From positions 434,001 through 498,000 of the forward strand of contig CAWIOP010000001.1 in the NCBI GenBank assembly GCA_963837755.1: a stretch of 64,000 bases of DNA. Direction: 5' to 3'. The stretch comes from JADGHX01 sp963837755 (GTDB taxonomy: Bacteria; Pseudomonadota; Gammaproteobacteria; Steroidobacterales; Steroidobacteraceae). Made by a program: the position numbers and the translations under genes. Under the pieces are notes generated by a model. That model searched no databases. It saw only the letters and a list, made by a program, of their open reading frames with translations, and was not told where the DNA came from. This document shows, piece after piece, positions 9,827 through 17,867 of the stretch (the stretch's first letter is position 1; every line of letters begins with the position of its first letter).

Positions 9827-10549
9827 GTGACCAATATGTTAATGGTTCCGCAGAATTTGGCGCTGAACATACGAACGGTGCGCGAGCGCATCGCACGCGC
9901 GGCGGCCGGCTGCGGGCGCAGTGTCGACTCCGTCACATTGCTCGCGGTGAGCAAGACGCACCCCGTTGATTTGATACGTGCCGCCGCGCAAGAAGGCCTC
10001 GAGCACTTCGGCGAGAGCTACGTGCAGGAGGCCCTGCCCAAGATCGAGACACTGCGGGGGCTCGAGCTCACCTGGCACTTCGTCGGGCAGCTTCAGGGCA
10101 ACAAGACCAAAGCGGTCGCGGAGGCCTTCCACTGGGTGCATGGGGTCGACCGGCTGCGCATCGCCAGGCGCCTGTCGGAACAGCGTCCGTTTCACGCCCC
10201 GCCACTGAACGTCTGCCTGCAGGTGAATGTGGCAGGCGAAAGCACCAAGGGCGGCGTCGAGCCCAAAGACCTGCCGGCGCTGGCTCGCGATGTGGCCGCC
10301 CTGCCCCGCATCGCCCTGCGCGGGCTCATGTGTATTCCGCCGCCGCAGGACGACCCGGCCCGGCAGCGTCACTGGTTCAGGGAAACCGCGCGCCTGCTGC
10401 GCACCCTGCAAGTGCCCGGCACAACGCTCGACACCTTGTCCATGGGCATGAGCGACGACCTGGAAGTCGCCATAGAAGAAGGGGCCACCATCGTGCGCGT
10501 GGGCACGGCGCTCTTTGGCCCCCGGCCGCAAACCGCCAAGGATAGGTAG
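9827..10549 (+). CDS. yggS: PLP homeostasis protein YggS
   Basis: 240 residues, a fold-type III PLP-binding protein (YggS/PROSC). The PLP lysine is in LLAVSKTHP near residue 45, followed by GESYVQEALPK, WHFVGQLQGNK and the phosphate-binding end LSMGMSDDLEVAIEEGATIVR (Ser-Met-Gly-Met-Ser). It buffers pyridoxal phosphate and amino-acid pools. The GTG at 9827 is preceded by GAGGGGTTCC; ATGs at 9836 and 9842 are alternatives. It precedes proC by 12 bases, so the two are probably one operon. Confidence 0.95.
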   Translation: MTNMLMVPQNLALNIRTVRERIARAAAGCGRSVDSVTLLAVSKTHPVDLIRAAAQEGLEHFGESYVQEALPKIETLRGLELTWHFVGQLQGNKTKAVAEAFHWVHGVDRLRIARRLSEQRPFHAPPLNVCLQVNVAGESTKGGVEPKDLPALARDVAALPRIALRGLMCIPPPQDDPARQRHWFRETARLLRTLQVPGTTLDTLSMGMSDDLEVAIEEGATIVRVGTALFGPRPQTAKDR

Positions 10550-10561
10550 AATCGCGGCCGG

Positions 10562-11449
10562 ATGACCGAACCTACTCACCTGGCACGCACACACTTGGAA
10601 AGCCTGGCATTCCTCGGCGGCGGCAACATGGGCCGCGCCCTCATAGGCGGCCTGCTCCAACGAGGCACGCGGCCTGAAGCCATCTCTGTCGGCGAAGCGT
10701 ACGAGCCGGCTCGCGCCGCGCTGACGAAAGACTTCGGTATCACCGCCACGGCAGACAACGCCGCGGCCATCGCCAACGCCACGATCGTGGTGCTGGCGGT
10801 CAAGCCGCAGGACGCCGCGGGCGTGCTCGCCCCGCTGGCGCCGGCTCTGCAGCGCGCGCGCCCCCTGCTCATTTCCGTGTGCGCCGGCCTCAAGGTGGCA
10901 GCGCTCGAAAGCTGGGCGGGCGGCGGCATTGCCGTCGTACGCACCATGCCGAACCGGCCTGCGTTCGTTGGTGCGGGGGCCACGGGGCTGTACGCACCGG
11001 AAACGGTCAGCGCAACAGATCGTGCGAGAGCCGAAACGGTGATGCGTGCCACCGGCGAAGTGGTGTGGGTGAATGACGAAGCCCACATCGATGCGGTCAC
11101 AGCCTTGTCCGGCAGCGGGCCAGCATATTTTTTCCTGCTTGCGGAGCTCATGGCGCAAGCGGGCGCAGATCTCGGCCTCGAGCCCGACACCGCGCGCCGG
11201 CTGGCCGTAGCCACACTGCACGGGTCAGGGCTGCTTGCGCATTCCAGCGACGGCGACCTTGCCCGTCTGCGTGCCGAGGTCACGTCCAAAGGCGGCACCA
11301 CCGAAGCGGCCCTGAATGTGATGCACGCTGCGGACTTGCGCGGCATCGTCGGCCGCGCCATGGAGGCCGCCGCCCGCCGGGGCGGTGAGCTCGCGGCCCA
11401 GTTCGGCGACAAGCCCGGTCCAATGAATCCGTCCAGTAAAAATAGCTAA
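10562..11449 (+). CDS. proC: Pyrroline-5-carboxylate reductase
   Basis: 295 residues. It catalyses the last step of proline synthesis, NAD(P)H-dependent reduction of pyrroline-5-carboxylate. The Rossmann motif FLGGGNMGRALIGGL is at residues 18-32, and the family signature ALSGSGPAYFFLLAEL plus the dimer segment VTSKGGTTEAAL are at about 180-245. The N-terminus is about 15 residues longer than in E. coli. It sits in the yggS-proC-yggT-yggU operon. Confidence 0.96.
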   Translation: MTEPTHLARTHLESLAFLGGGNMGRALIGGLLQRGTRPEAISVGEAYEPARAALTKDFGITATADNAAAIANATIVVLAVKPQDAAGVLAPLAPALQRARPLLISVCAGLKVAALESWAGGGIAVVRTMPNRPAFVGAGATGLYAPETVSATDRARAETVMRATGEVVWVNDEAHIDAVTALSGSGPAYFFLLAELMAQAGADLGLEPDTARRLAVATLHGSGLLAHSSDGDLARLRAEVTSKGGTTEAALNVMHAADLRGIVGRAMEAAARRGGELAAQFGDKPGPMNPSSKNS

Positions 11450-11452
11450 CCC

Positions 11453-11980
11453 ATGAACGCACTCGTTTTCATCGTCCAGACGCTGCTGTCGCTGGTCCTG
11501 TTCGTCTTCATGCTTCGGGTGCTGCTGCAGCTGGCGCGCGCGGACTTCAGGAACCCCCTCGCGCAGGCGGTCGTGAAGATCACGAACCCGCTCGTGCTGC
11601 CGCTCCGACGGGTGCTGCCGCCCATCGGCAAGATCGATACGGCGTCGCTGGTCGCCGTCATCCTCGTCGCGACGGTCGAAGTCGTCATCGTCGCCGTCAT
11701 GAGCCGCCTGTTCGTGCCCGACCTGCTCACCTGGGTGCGGCTGGTGGCGATGGAAATCGTACGCACGGCGCTTTCCGCGTACTTCTATGCCATCCTGCTC
11801 TACGCGGTGCTGTCGATGATCGCGCCGGGCGGCTATTCGCCCGTGCAATCGCTGCTCGGCGCGCTCTGCGAGCCGATACTGCGGCCCATCCGCCGGGTCA
11901 TTCCGCCGATCGCAGCCCTCGACTTCTCGCCTCTGTGGGCGCTCATCGCCATTCAGGCGGCGTTGATCCTGCTACGTTGA
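11453..11980 (+). CDS. yggT: YggT family membrane protein
   Basis: 175 residues with two repeated halves, each holding hydrophobic helices followed by a polar loop: RNPLAQAVVKITNPLVLPLRRVLP in the first half (as the stretch after residue 30) and LCEPILRPIRRVIPP in the second. This is the tandem YGGT domain arrangement of proteobacteria. The function is not firmly known; the family has been linked to osmotic tolerance and cell-envelope or division proteins. It starts three bases after proC. Confidence 0.93.
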   Translation: MNALVFIVQTLLSLVLFVFMLRVLLQLARADFRNPLAQAVVKITNPLVLPLRRVLPPIGKIDTASLVAVILVATVEVVIVAVMSRLFVPDLLTWVRLVAMEIVRTALSAYFYAILLYAVLSMIAPGGYSPVQSLLGALCEPILRPIRRVIPPIAALDFSPLWALIAIQAALILLR

Positions 11981-12288
11981 GCGATCAACCATGGTGCTCC
12001 GTTCAGGGCACTGACCTCCTTCTTCGGCTGCGCGTGCGTCCGCGCGCTTCGCCTGAAGGCTTCGGCGGCGTGCGTGCCGGCCGCCTGCAGGTGCGCGTCT
12101 CCGCTGCGCCGGTGGAAGGCGAAGCTAACGACAGGCTGTTGCGAATACTCTCGCGAGAGCTCGCAACGCCTCGCTCCATGCTCGTTCTCACGCGCGGAAC
12201 GAGCAGCCGGGACAAGGATGTGCTCGTTCGTGCAGCAGCCGCGCGGCACGCGGAGCTCATCGCGCGCTTTGGCACGCACGATTCGTAA
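11977..12288 (+). CDS. yggU: YggU/DUF167 family protein
   Basis: 103 residues starting at a TTG that overlaps the yggT stop (TTGA), which fits translational coupling. The family core LLLRLRVRPRAS, RLQVRVSAAPVEGEANDRLL and RELATPRSMLVLTRG with SSRDKDVLV is clear. It is a small alpha/beta protein of unknown function that often follows yggT. The start codon is inferred, because no ATG or GTG is available before the domain begins. Confidence 0.85.
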   Translation: MSDQPWCSVQGTDLLLRLRVRPRASPEGFGGVRAGRLQVRVSAAPVEGEANDRLLRILSRELATPRSMLVLTRGTSSRDKDVLVRAAAARHAELIARFGTHDS

Positions 12289-12510
12289 TGCTCGCGCGCG
12301 CACTGCGCGGACAGCGCGCACGGCGCCGCGAGTTTGAGAAACACCCTGTTAGCCACGATTCATCAGTGCGCGTCGAGCCTTGTTTTACAGGGGTTTGCGC
12401 GCTTCGCGCACGCGCGCCGGCACCTCCATGCGCGTCGCGACAGGACGCCGAGCGTTGCGCAAACACTGGAAATAAAGCCTTTTTCAGCATCACACAGAGC
12501 CAAAAAACGC
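12289..12510. other. Spacer upstream of the HU-like gene, no gene seen
   Basis: GC-rich and rich in alternating GCGC steps at its left end, becoming AT-richer near 12470. Frames open across it on both strands but none has a ribosome site or family resemblance. I see no RNA gene or repeat here. Confidence 0.5.
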
Positions 12511-12538
12511 TTGCGAATGCGTGCTGGTGTGCTATTTT
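12511..12538 (+). promoter_or_regulatory. Candidate sigma70 promoter of the HU-like gene
   Basis: TTGCGA (12511-12516) and TATTTT (12533-12538) are separated by 16 bases, about 65 bases upstream of the HU-like start codon. The following hairpin at 12540-12561 would then sit at the 5' end of the mRNA. Confidence 0.45.
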
Positions 12539-12539
12539 T

Positions 12540-12561
12540 CGCGCCGATTCTCATCGGCGCG
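12540..12561 (+). promoter_or_regulatory. Perfect hairpin at the predicted 5' end of the HU-like mRNA
   Basis: CGCGCCGAT pairs perfectly with ATCGGCGCG across a TCTC loop, two bases after the predicted -10 box. It could stabilise the transcript, or act as an operator for a dimeric regulator. No protein or RNA partner can be named from sequence. Confidence 0.5.
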
Positions 12562-12604
12562 CGCGTGCGCCCACAGACACATACAATTCGAGGAGTACGG
12601 AAAA

Positions 12605-12916
12605 ATGGCGAAAAAAGGTGGCGCACCGACGAAGTCGGAAGTCCTCACACAGATATCCAAGGACACGGGTCTCTCGCGGAAGCAGGTCGGCTCCGTATTC
12701 GATTCGCTCAGCGGCGTCATCAAGAAGAGCCTGCGCAGCAGTGGCCTCTTCACGGTTCCCGGCCTCATGAAGCTGAAGGTCGTCAAAAAGCCCGCCAGCA
12801 AGGCGCGTGAGGGCGTGAACCCCTTCACCGGCGAGAAGATGACCTTCAAGGCCAAGCCCGCAAGCAAGAAGGTGCGCGTGCTGCCGCTGAAGAACCTGAA
12901 GGCCATGGTGAACTGA
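12605..12916 (+). CDS. HU-family DNA-binding protein
   Basis: 103 residues of the HU/IHF fold: a helical N-terminus (SEVLTQISKDTGLSRKQVGSVFD), the core GLFTVPGLMKLKVV, the DNA-binding arm with NPFTGEKMTFKAKPASKKVRV, and a basic C-terminus. It resembles the minor HU-like proteins found beside canonical HupB rather than HupA/HupB itself, since the N-terminal MAKKGGAPT and the arm sequence differ. It probably bends or coats DNA. The ATG has GGAG nine bases upstream. A single-gene unit with its own promoter, leader hairpin and terminator, so probably well expressed. Confidence 0.88.
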   Translation: MAKKGGAPTKSEVLTQISKDTGLSRKQVGSVFDSLSGVIKKSLRSSGLFTVPGLMKLKVVKKPASKAREGVNPFTGEKMTFKAKPASKKVRVLPLKNLKAMVN

Positions 12917-12978
12917 GGCTTTCCGCGGGCTCTTGCGCCGGTCGAGTCGCTCGATCGGTGCGCAGGTCGCGAACGAAG

Positions 12979-13011
12979 AACCCGGGTGTGCGAGCGCATC
13001 CGGGTTTTTTT
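12979..13011 (+). terminator. Rho-independent terminator after the HU-like gene
   Basis: AACCCGGGTG pairs with CATCCGGGTT (one G-T pair) over an eight-base loop and is followed directly by seven T. Confidence 0.8.
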
Positions 13012-13054
13012 GCTTTTGGAAAGGGACGAATCGCGCTCGATGCGCGTCGATGGA

Positions 13055-13699
13055 TCAATTCTTTCGGGCGAAGTGGGTCACGGCATCGCGCAATTCATTC
13101 AATTTACCGTGGAAGAAGTGCTCCACGCCCGGTAGCAGTGTGATCTCGGGCGGCTGAGGCAGGCGCGAGGCCCACTCGATGACCTCCGTGTGATTCACGA
13201 GATCGTCGTGGTCGCCCTGAACGATGAGCCAGGGGCACGTGGGCATCGGCACACCTTCAAGCGACACGCGACGAATCGCCGGAGCGACCGTCACGAGGTG
13301 CGCGGGGTTCGCCTGCGCGGCCGCGCGCACGGCCACGGCACCGCCGAACGAGAAACCACCCAGCCACAGCGCGGCATCCGGCCATTTTTCCCTGCCGGCA
13401 GCGACAACGGCCAGCGCATCATCGGTTTCGCCAATGCCGTCCGCGAAACTGCCCGCGCTCCTGCCGACACCGCGAAAGTTGAAACGAATGGTGGGCACCC
13501 CGAGGTCGTGAAATGCGCGAGCGAGCGCATACACCACCTTGTTGTCGAGCGTTCCGCCGAAAAGCGGATGCGGATGGCAGATGACGCCGAACGCAGCGAC
13601 GCGCTCGAGGCCCTGCGGCGTCTCGATGCGGGCTTCGAGATCGCCGGCCGGGCCCTGGAGCATTACACGTTCGTGAAGAGGCAATGCACCGGGTGTCAC
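13055..13699 (-). CDS. Alpha/beta hydrolase, YtmA/dienelactone-hydrolase-like
   Basis: 214 residues. The start of the fold GVICHPHPLFGGTLDNKVV, then TIRFNFRGVGRSAG, the nucleophile elbow GGFSFGGAV (Ser), the acid-bearing segment LIVQGDHDDLVN and the catalytic His in GVEHFFHGK give a complete Ser-Asp-His set. This is the small family often annotated as predicted alpha/beta hydrolase; the substrate is unknown. The GTG at 13699 overlaps the stop of the FKBP gene (GTGA), implying co-translation. An ATG at 13663 is an alternative start. Confidence 0.88.
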   Translation of the reverse strand: MTPGALPLHERVMLQGPAGDLEARIETPQGLERVAAFGVICHPHPLFGGTLDNKVVYALARAFHDLGVPTIRFNFRGVGRSAGSFADGIGETDDALAVVAAGREKWPDAALWLGGFSFGGAVAVRAAAQANPAHLVTVAPAIRRVSLEGVPMPTCPWLIVQGDHDDLVNHTEVIEWASRLPQPPEITLLPGVEHFFHGKLNELRDAVTHFARKN

Positions 13700-14247
13700 T
13701 TGATGCCCGTGAGCTCCACGTCGAACACGAGCGTGGCGTTCGGCGGAATCACCCCGCCCGCGCCGCTGGCGCCGTAGCCCTTCTCTGGCGGAATCACGAG
13801 CCGGCGCTGGCCGCCCACCTGCATTCCGACCACGCCTTCGTCCCAGCCCTGGATCACCATGCCGGCGCCGAGCGCGAAGCTGAACGGCTCGTTGCGATCG
13901 CGCGAGCTGTCGAACTTCCGGCCCTTCTTCTCCGGCGCGCCTTCCGAATACAGCCAGCCCGTGTAGTGCACGACGGCCGTCTGGCCTTTCGCGATGGCGG
14001 GGCCGGCTCCGGTCTTGATGTCGGTCATCAGAGGCCCTCCAGGTGAAGTGACTGCCGCGGCGGCGTTGCCGGCACCGGCCGTGCCGGGTTGGGCGGAACT
14101 GGTGGACGAATCTGCAGACGCTTCCTGCGCGGTGGCACTCGCGGCGGCCGGGGCTGCTTCCTTCTTGCCACAACCGGCGAGCCCCATCGCGACACACGCG
14201 ACGGCCACCGCGATGGCGGGCCGCGCAATCACCCGATACTGATGCAT
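13696..14247 (-). CDS. FKBP-type peptidyl-prolyl isomerase lipoprotein
   Basis: 183 residues. The signal peptide ends in a lipobox (MGLAGC, Cys near 26), followed by an Ala/Ser-rich linker to about residue 70 and one FKBP domain. The domain shows VVHYTGWL, KFDSSRDRNEPFSF, GMVIQGWDEGVVGM and ATLVFDVELTGI, with the aromatic active-site residues present. It probably folds proline-containing proteins in the periplasm, anchored to a membrane. It is coupled to the downstream hydrolase and divergent from nothing; htpG lies upstream on the same strand. Confidence 0.92.
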   Translation of the reverse strand: MHQYRVIARPAIAVAVACVAMGLAGCGKKEAAPAAASATAQEASADSSTSSAQPGTAGAGNAAAAVTSPGGPLMTDIKTGAGPAIAKGQTAVVHYTGWLYSEGAPEKKGRKFDSSRDRNEPFSFALGAGMVIQGWDEGVVGMQVGGQRRLVIPPEKGYGASGAGGVIPPNATLVFDVELTGIK

Positions 14248-14281
14248 CGTGACGCTCCTGGAACGACGTGAATGGGCGCGC

Positions 14282-16186
14282 TCAGGGCGTGCCGCCCTGA
14301 GCGCCCGCGAGGCGAATGAGCACCCGGTTCAGGCGCTGCAGGTAGGCCGCGGGATTCGAGAGCTGGCCGCCTTCCGCCAGCGCGGCCTGATCGTAAAGCA
14401 GTTGCGCGAGCTCGGCGAACTGGTCGACGTCGCTCACACCGTCGAGATACTTCACGAGCGGATGCGCCACGTTCAGCTCCAGTGCGGGCTTCGACTCGGG
14501 CGGCTTCTGCCCGGCGGCCAGCAACACGCGGCGCATGCTCGAGCCCAGCTCGTCTTCGCCCAGCACGAGCACCGAAGGCGAATCCTTCAGGCGAGTGCTG
14601 GCGCGCACGGCGCTCACGCGGTCTCCGACGGCGTCTTTCACGCGCTTGAGCAGGCCTTTGTTTTCCTTGCTGGCCTCTTCCTGAGCGCTCTTGCCGGCCT
14701 CGCCGGCGAGCGCGCCCAGCTCCAGGTCGCCGCGCACGGCGTCCTTGAGCTTCTTGCCCTCGAACTCCTCGATCTGGCCCATCACCCATTCGTCGATGCG
14801 GTCGCCGAGCAGCAGCACTTCGACGCCGCGCTCCTTCAGCTGCTCGATGTAGGGGCTGGCGCGCGCGGCCTCCACGCTGTCGGCAATGACGTAATAGATG
14901 CGCTCCTGCCCTTCCTTCATGCGCTCCACATACTGCTTGAGGCTGACGGTGGGCTCGTTGCCCTCTTCGCGAGTGCTGGCGAAGCGCAGCAGGGGCAGGA
15001 GCTTGTCGCGGTTGGCGCGATCTTCGGCCAGGCCTTCCTTCAGCACGGCGCCGAATTCCTTCCAGAACCGTGCGGTACTTCTCCGGCTCGTCCTTGGCGA
15101 GCTTCGCCAGCAGTGTCGAGCACGCGGCTTGGTGAGGCCGCTGCGGATGGCTTCGACCTCCGGGTCCTGCTGCAGCAGCTCGCGCGACACGTTCAGCGGC
15201 AGGTCGGCCGAGTCGACCACGCCTTTGACGAAGCGCAGGTAGAGCGGCAGGAACTGCTCGGCGTCGTCCATGATGAAAACGCGCTTGCACGTAGAGCTTG
15301 AGCCCGCGCGCGGCGTCGCGCTGCCACAGGTCGAACGGCGCGCGGCCGGGGATGTAGAGCAGGCTCGTGTACTCGCGCTTGCCCTCGACGCGGTTGTGGC
15401 TCCAGGCGAGCGGCTCGGTGGAGTCGTGCGCAGACGTGCTGGTAGAACTGCTTGTATTCGTCGTCCTTGATCTCGGTGCGCGGGCGGGTCCACAGCGCCT
15501 TGGCCTGGTTGACGGCCTCGTATTCGACCGTGGCCTCGCCTTCCTTGCGCATGAGCACCGGGAAGCCGATGTGATCGGAATAGCGGCGGATGAGGCTGCG
15601 CAGGCGCCAGGCGTCGGCGAATTCCTTTGCGTCTTCCTTCAGGTGCAGCGTGACGGCCGTGCCACGCTCGGTGCGCGTCGACGGTCTCGACCGTGAACTC
15701 CCCGTCGGCGCTCGACTCCCAGCGCACGCCCGCGTCGTCCGGCGCGCCGGCCTTGCGTGTGAGCACTTCGACGCGGTCGGCCACGATGAACGCCGAGTAG
15801 AAGCCCACGCCGAACTGGCCGATGAGCTGCGAGTCCTTCTGCTGATCGCCGGAGAGGCTCTTGAAGAACTCCGCCGTGCCGGACTTGGCGATGGTGCCGA
15901 GGTGCGCGATGGCCTCCTCGCGCGTCATGCCGATGCCGTTGTCCCGGATGGTCAGCGTGCCCTTCTCGGGGTCGCCGTCGATCCGGATCTCGAGGTCGGA
16001 CTCCGAGCCCAGCAGGTTCGGCTGGGCGATGGCCTCGAAGCGCAGCCGGTCGTTGGCATCCGAGGCGTTGGAGACCAGCTCCCGGAGGAAGATCTCCCGG
16101 TTGCTGTAAAGGGAATGGATCATCAGCTTCAGCAGCTGACGGACTTCGGTCTGAAAACCGCGGGTTTCTTTTTGGGGCGCGCTCAT
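14282..16186 (-). CDS. htpG: Chaperone HtpG (Hsp90) (frameshifted)
   Basis: Full-length Hsp90 homologue of about 634 residues. The N-terminal ATPase has ETRGFQTEVRQLLKLMIHSLY, ELVSNASDANDRLRF, DNGIGMTREE and GQFGVGFYSAF. The middle domain has KRVFIMDDAEQF and LPLNVSRELLQ, and the end is the dimerisation domain. Shifts near 15675, 15430, 15290 and 15065-15120 move the middle segment (recognisable as SDHIGFPVLMRKEGEA) into another frame. The family-wide sequence continues correctly on either side, so these look like base-calling errors. HtpG assists folding of diverse clients under stress. Confidence 0.94.
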   Translation of the reverse strand: MSAPQKETRGFQTEVRQLLKLMIHSLYSNREIFLRELVSNASDANDRLRFEAIAQPNLLGSESDLEIRIDGDPEKGTLTIRDNGIGMTREEAIAHLGTIAKSGTAEFFKSLSGDQQKDSQLIGQFGVGFYSAFIVADRVEVLTRKAGAPDDAGVRWESSADGEFTVETVDAHRAWHGRHAAPEGRRKGIRRRLAPAQPHPPLFRSHRLPGAHAQGRRGHGRIRGRQPGQGAVDPPAHRDQGRRIQAVLPARLRTTPPSRSPGATTASRASASTRACSTSPAARRSTCGSATPRAGSSSTCKRVFIMDDAEQFLPLYLRFVKGVVDSADLPLNVSRELLQQDPEVEAIRSGLTKPRARHCWRSSPRTSRRSTARFWKEFGAVLKEGLAEDRANRDKLLPLLRFASTREEGNEPTVSLKQYVERMKEGQERIYYVIADSVEAARASPYIEQLKERGVEVLLLGDRIDEWVMGQIEEFEGKKLKDAVRGDLELGALAGEAGKSAQEEASKENKGLLKRVKDAVGDRVSAVRASTRLKDSPSVLVLGEDELGSSMRRVLLAAGQKPPESKPALELNVAHPLVKYLDGVSDVDQFAELAQLLYDQAALAEGGQLSNPAAYLQRLNRVLIRLAGAQGGTP

Positions 16187-16281
16187 GAGCGCGCGATCTT
16201 GGGAACGCGGGAGAAAATTTCAAGTGTCCAGGCAGAACAAAAAATGGGCGAGCGACGCCCTCACCAGGGGAGATCCGGAGC

Positions 16282-16452
16282 TTAAGGGAGCAAATCGCGC
16301 AAGGCGCCCCAAAAGGTCGCAGTGCCGGCCATCAGCGCAGTCGCGAGCGGCCCGCCCACTTGCGCCACCTCTGACACCGTCGTGCTCGCGATGTGGCGAC
16401 AGGCGTGCGCCCAGTCGTCCAACTCATCCCAAAGCAACAGCATGAATTCCAT
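16282..16452 (-). CDS. Small conserved-looking protein, probable membrane segment
   Basis: A 56-codon frame beginning MEFMLLLWDELDDWAHACRH and ending FWGALRDLLP. The N-terminal part is amphipathic with three Trp/Asp pairs, and the middle GGPLATALMAGTATFWGAL could be a short membrane helix. Codon use is ordinary and the frame fills most of an otherwise empty 440-base gap upstream of htpG. I have an impression of similar short proteins in other gammaproteobacteria but cannot verify it here. The start could instead be the second Met (16443). Function unknown. Confidence 0.55.
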   Translation of the reverse strand: MEFMLLLWDELDDWAHACRHIASTTVSEVAQVGGPLATALMAGTATFWGALRDLLP

Positions 16453-16625
16453 GGGCGTAGGACTCTACGGGGCGTTTATGGCTGTTGGTGTGCTCGGTCT
16501 CACAGTGGTTGCACGCCACATTCCACCTGAGGGTAAACCGCCTTGCAGGTGGGGCAGTGCGTGCGTACGCTTGATTCGGCTTCCGGTCTCGCGATTCGAC
16601 ATAGAGCAAGGCAAGGTCCCACCCC

Positions 16626-17325
16626 ATGAAGCGCATCGTCGTCCTGAATCCCAAAGGGGGTTCGGGCAAGACGACCCTCGCGATAAACCTGGCGAGCTAC
16701 TACGCCTCCTGCCAGCAAAGGCCGGTCCTGATGGACTACGATCCGCAGGGCTCCTCGGTGCGGTGGGCAAAGAAGCGCCAGCCGGCCCAGCCGCCCATCC
16801 ACGTGATCGCCGCTTACGAGAACGACGCCCGCACCACACGCGCCTTCCAGCTGCGCATTCCGGCTCACACCACGCATGTCATCGTCGACACGCCGGCGGC
16901 GCTCGACTCGCCCAAGCTGCCGGACATCACGCGTGGCGCACACAAGATCATCGTGCCGGTGCTGCCGTCGGACATCGACATCCATGCCTGCTCGCGCATG
17001 CATCCGCGACCTGCTGCTGGTGGCGAAGATTCGTCGCGAGGATGATCGCATCGGCGTCGTCGCGAACCGCATCCGCCGCAATACGCTGACTTACCAGTCG
17101 CTGATCCGGTTCCTGCAGACGCTCGGCATTCCCATCATCACCACGATCCGCGACTCGCAGAACTACGTGCGCGCGGCCGAGCTTGGCATCGGCGTGCACG
17201 AGATGAAGACATACGTGGCGCGTGAGGACGTGGAGCAGTGGGAGCCGCTGATCGCGTGGCTGGCGAAGCCTGGCGCGAATGAGCCTGCGCCGGCTCCGGT
17301 TTCGCCCATCGTGGTCAGCGCCTGA
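16626..17325 (+). CDS. Orphan ParA-type ATPase (one frameshift)
   Basis: About 232 residues of the MinD/ParA/Soj fold. The deviant Walker A is LNPKGGSGKTTLAINLASYYA at the very N-terminus (Lys10 and Lys16 region), DYDPQGSSVRW holds the switch I Asp, and THVIVDTPAAL is Walker B. One extra A at about 17004 (CGCATGC for CGCTGC) breaks the frame before IRDLLLVAKIRRED. There is no helix-turn-helix N-terminus and no ParB gene beside it. Such orphans position cargo such as chemosensory arrays, flagella or carboxysomes, or act with non-canonical partners; the cargo is not identifiable here. Confidence 0.85.
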
Positions 17326-17377
17326 GGGCGCGTGGCGGGCGCTGGAAAGTCTGACTTGCGCGGCTGACTGGCCGGCC

Positions 17378-17651
17378 TTACTTCTTCGGGGCCGCGGGGG
17401 CCGGCGGCGGCTCGTCGTCCCACGAGCCCTTCATCCGGTCCGCCCAGTTCTTGTAGTTGGACCAGGTGTAGCAGGTTCTTCGTGATGGCGGCGTGCCGCC
17501 CGCGAGCGCGCTGCATGCGCTCGAGCCAGGTGGCGTAGGCATCGCCGTCCTTGGGAGGCCCCCCGGGTGCGGGAACGCCGGGCTTGGCGACAGGCGTCGC
17601 GTCCGAGCGCACCGGCGAAGGATCGCCACGCCCCCTGTCAGATGAACTCAT
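17378..17651 (-). CDS. Small hypothetical protein, Pro-rich ends (one frameshift)
   Basis: The first half reads MSSSDRGRGDPSPVRSD, then KDGDAYATWLERMQRARGRHAAITKNLLH. After one extra C near 17468 it continues TWSNYKNWADRMKGSWDDEPPP and ends APAAPKK. Corrected length is about 90 residues. The Trp-rich core (YATWLERM, TWSNYKNWADRMKG) flanked by disordered tails suggests a small binding protein. I do not recognise the family. It lies convergent to parA. Confidence 0.6.
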
Positions 17652-17867
17652 GAGCGCTCCTGAAACATGGCCCGAAGGTTACGGCTTCGACCCCGTCAGC
17701 GCAGGAACTGGTTCACAGGCAAGTCAGGGGCGTGCGGCAAGCTTTGGCCGCAGCACTGCGCGCGCATCGCGACCCGCTCGATACAAGTGTGGCGTTATGT
17801 AACCCGCGCGCTCAGGCGACGAGCCGATAACACGGCCGGTAAGTCGCTGCCCGGGCAGCTTCATGCG

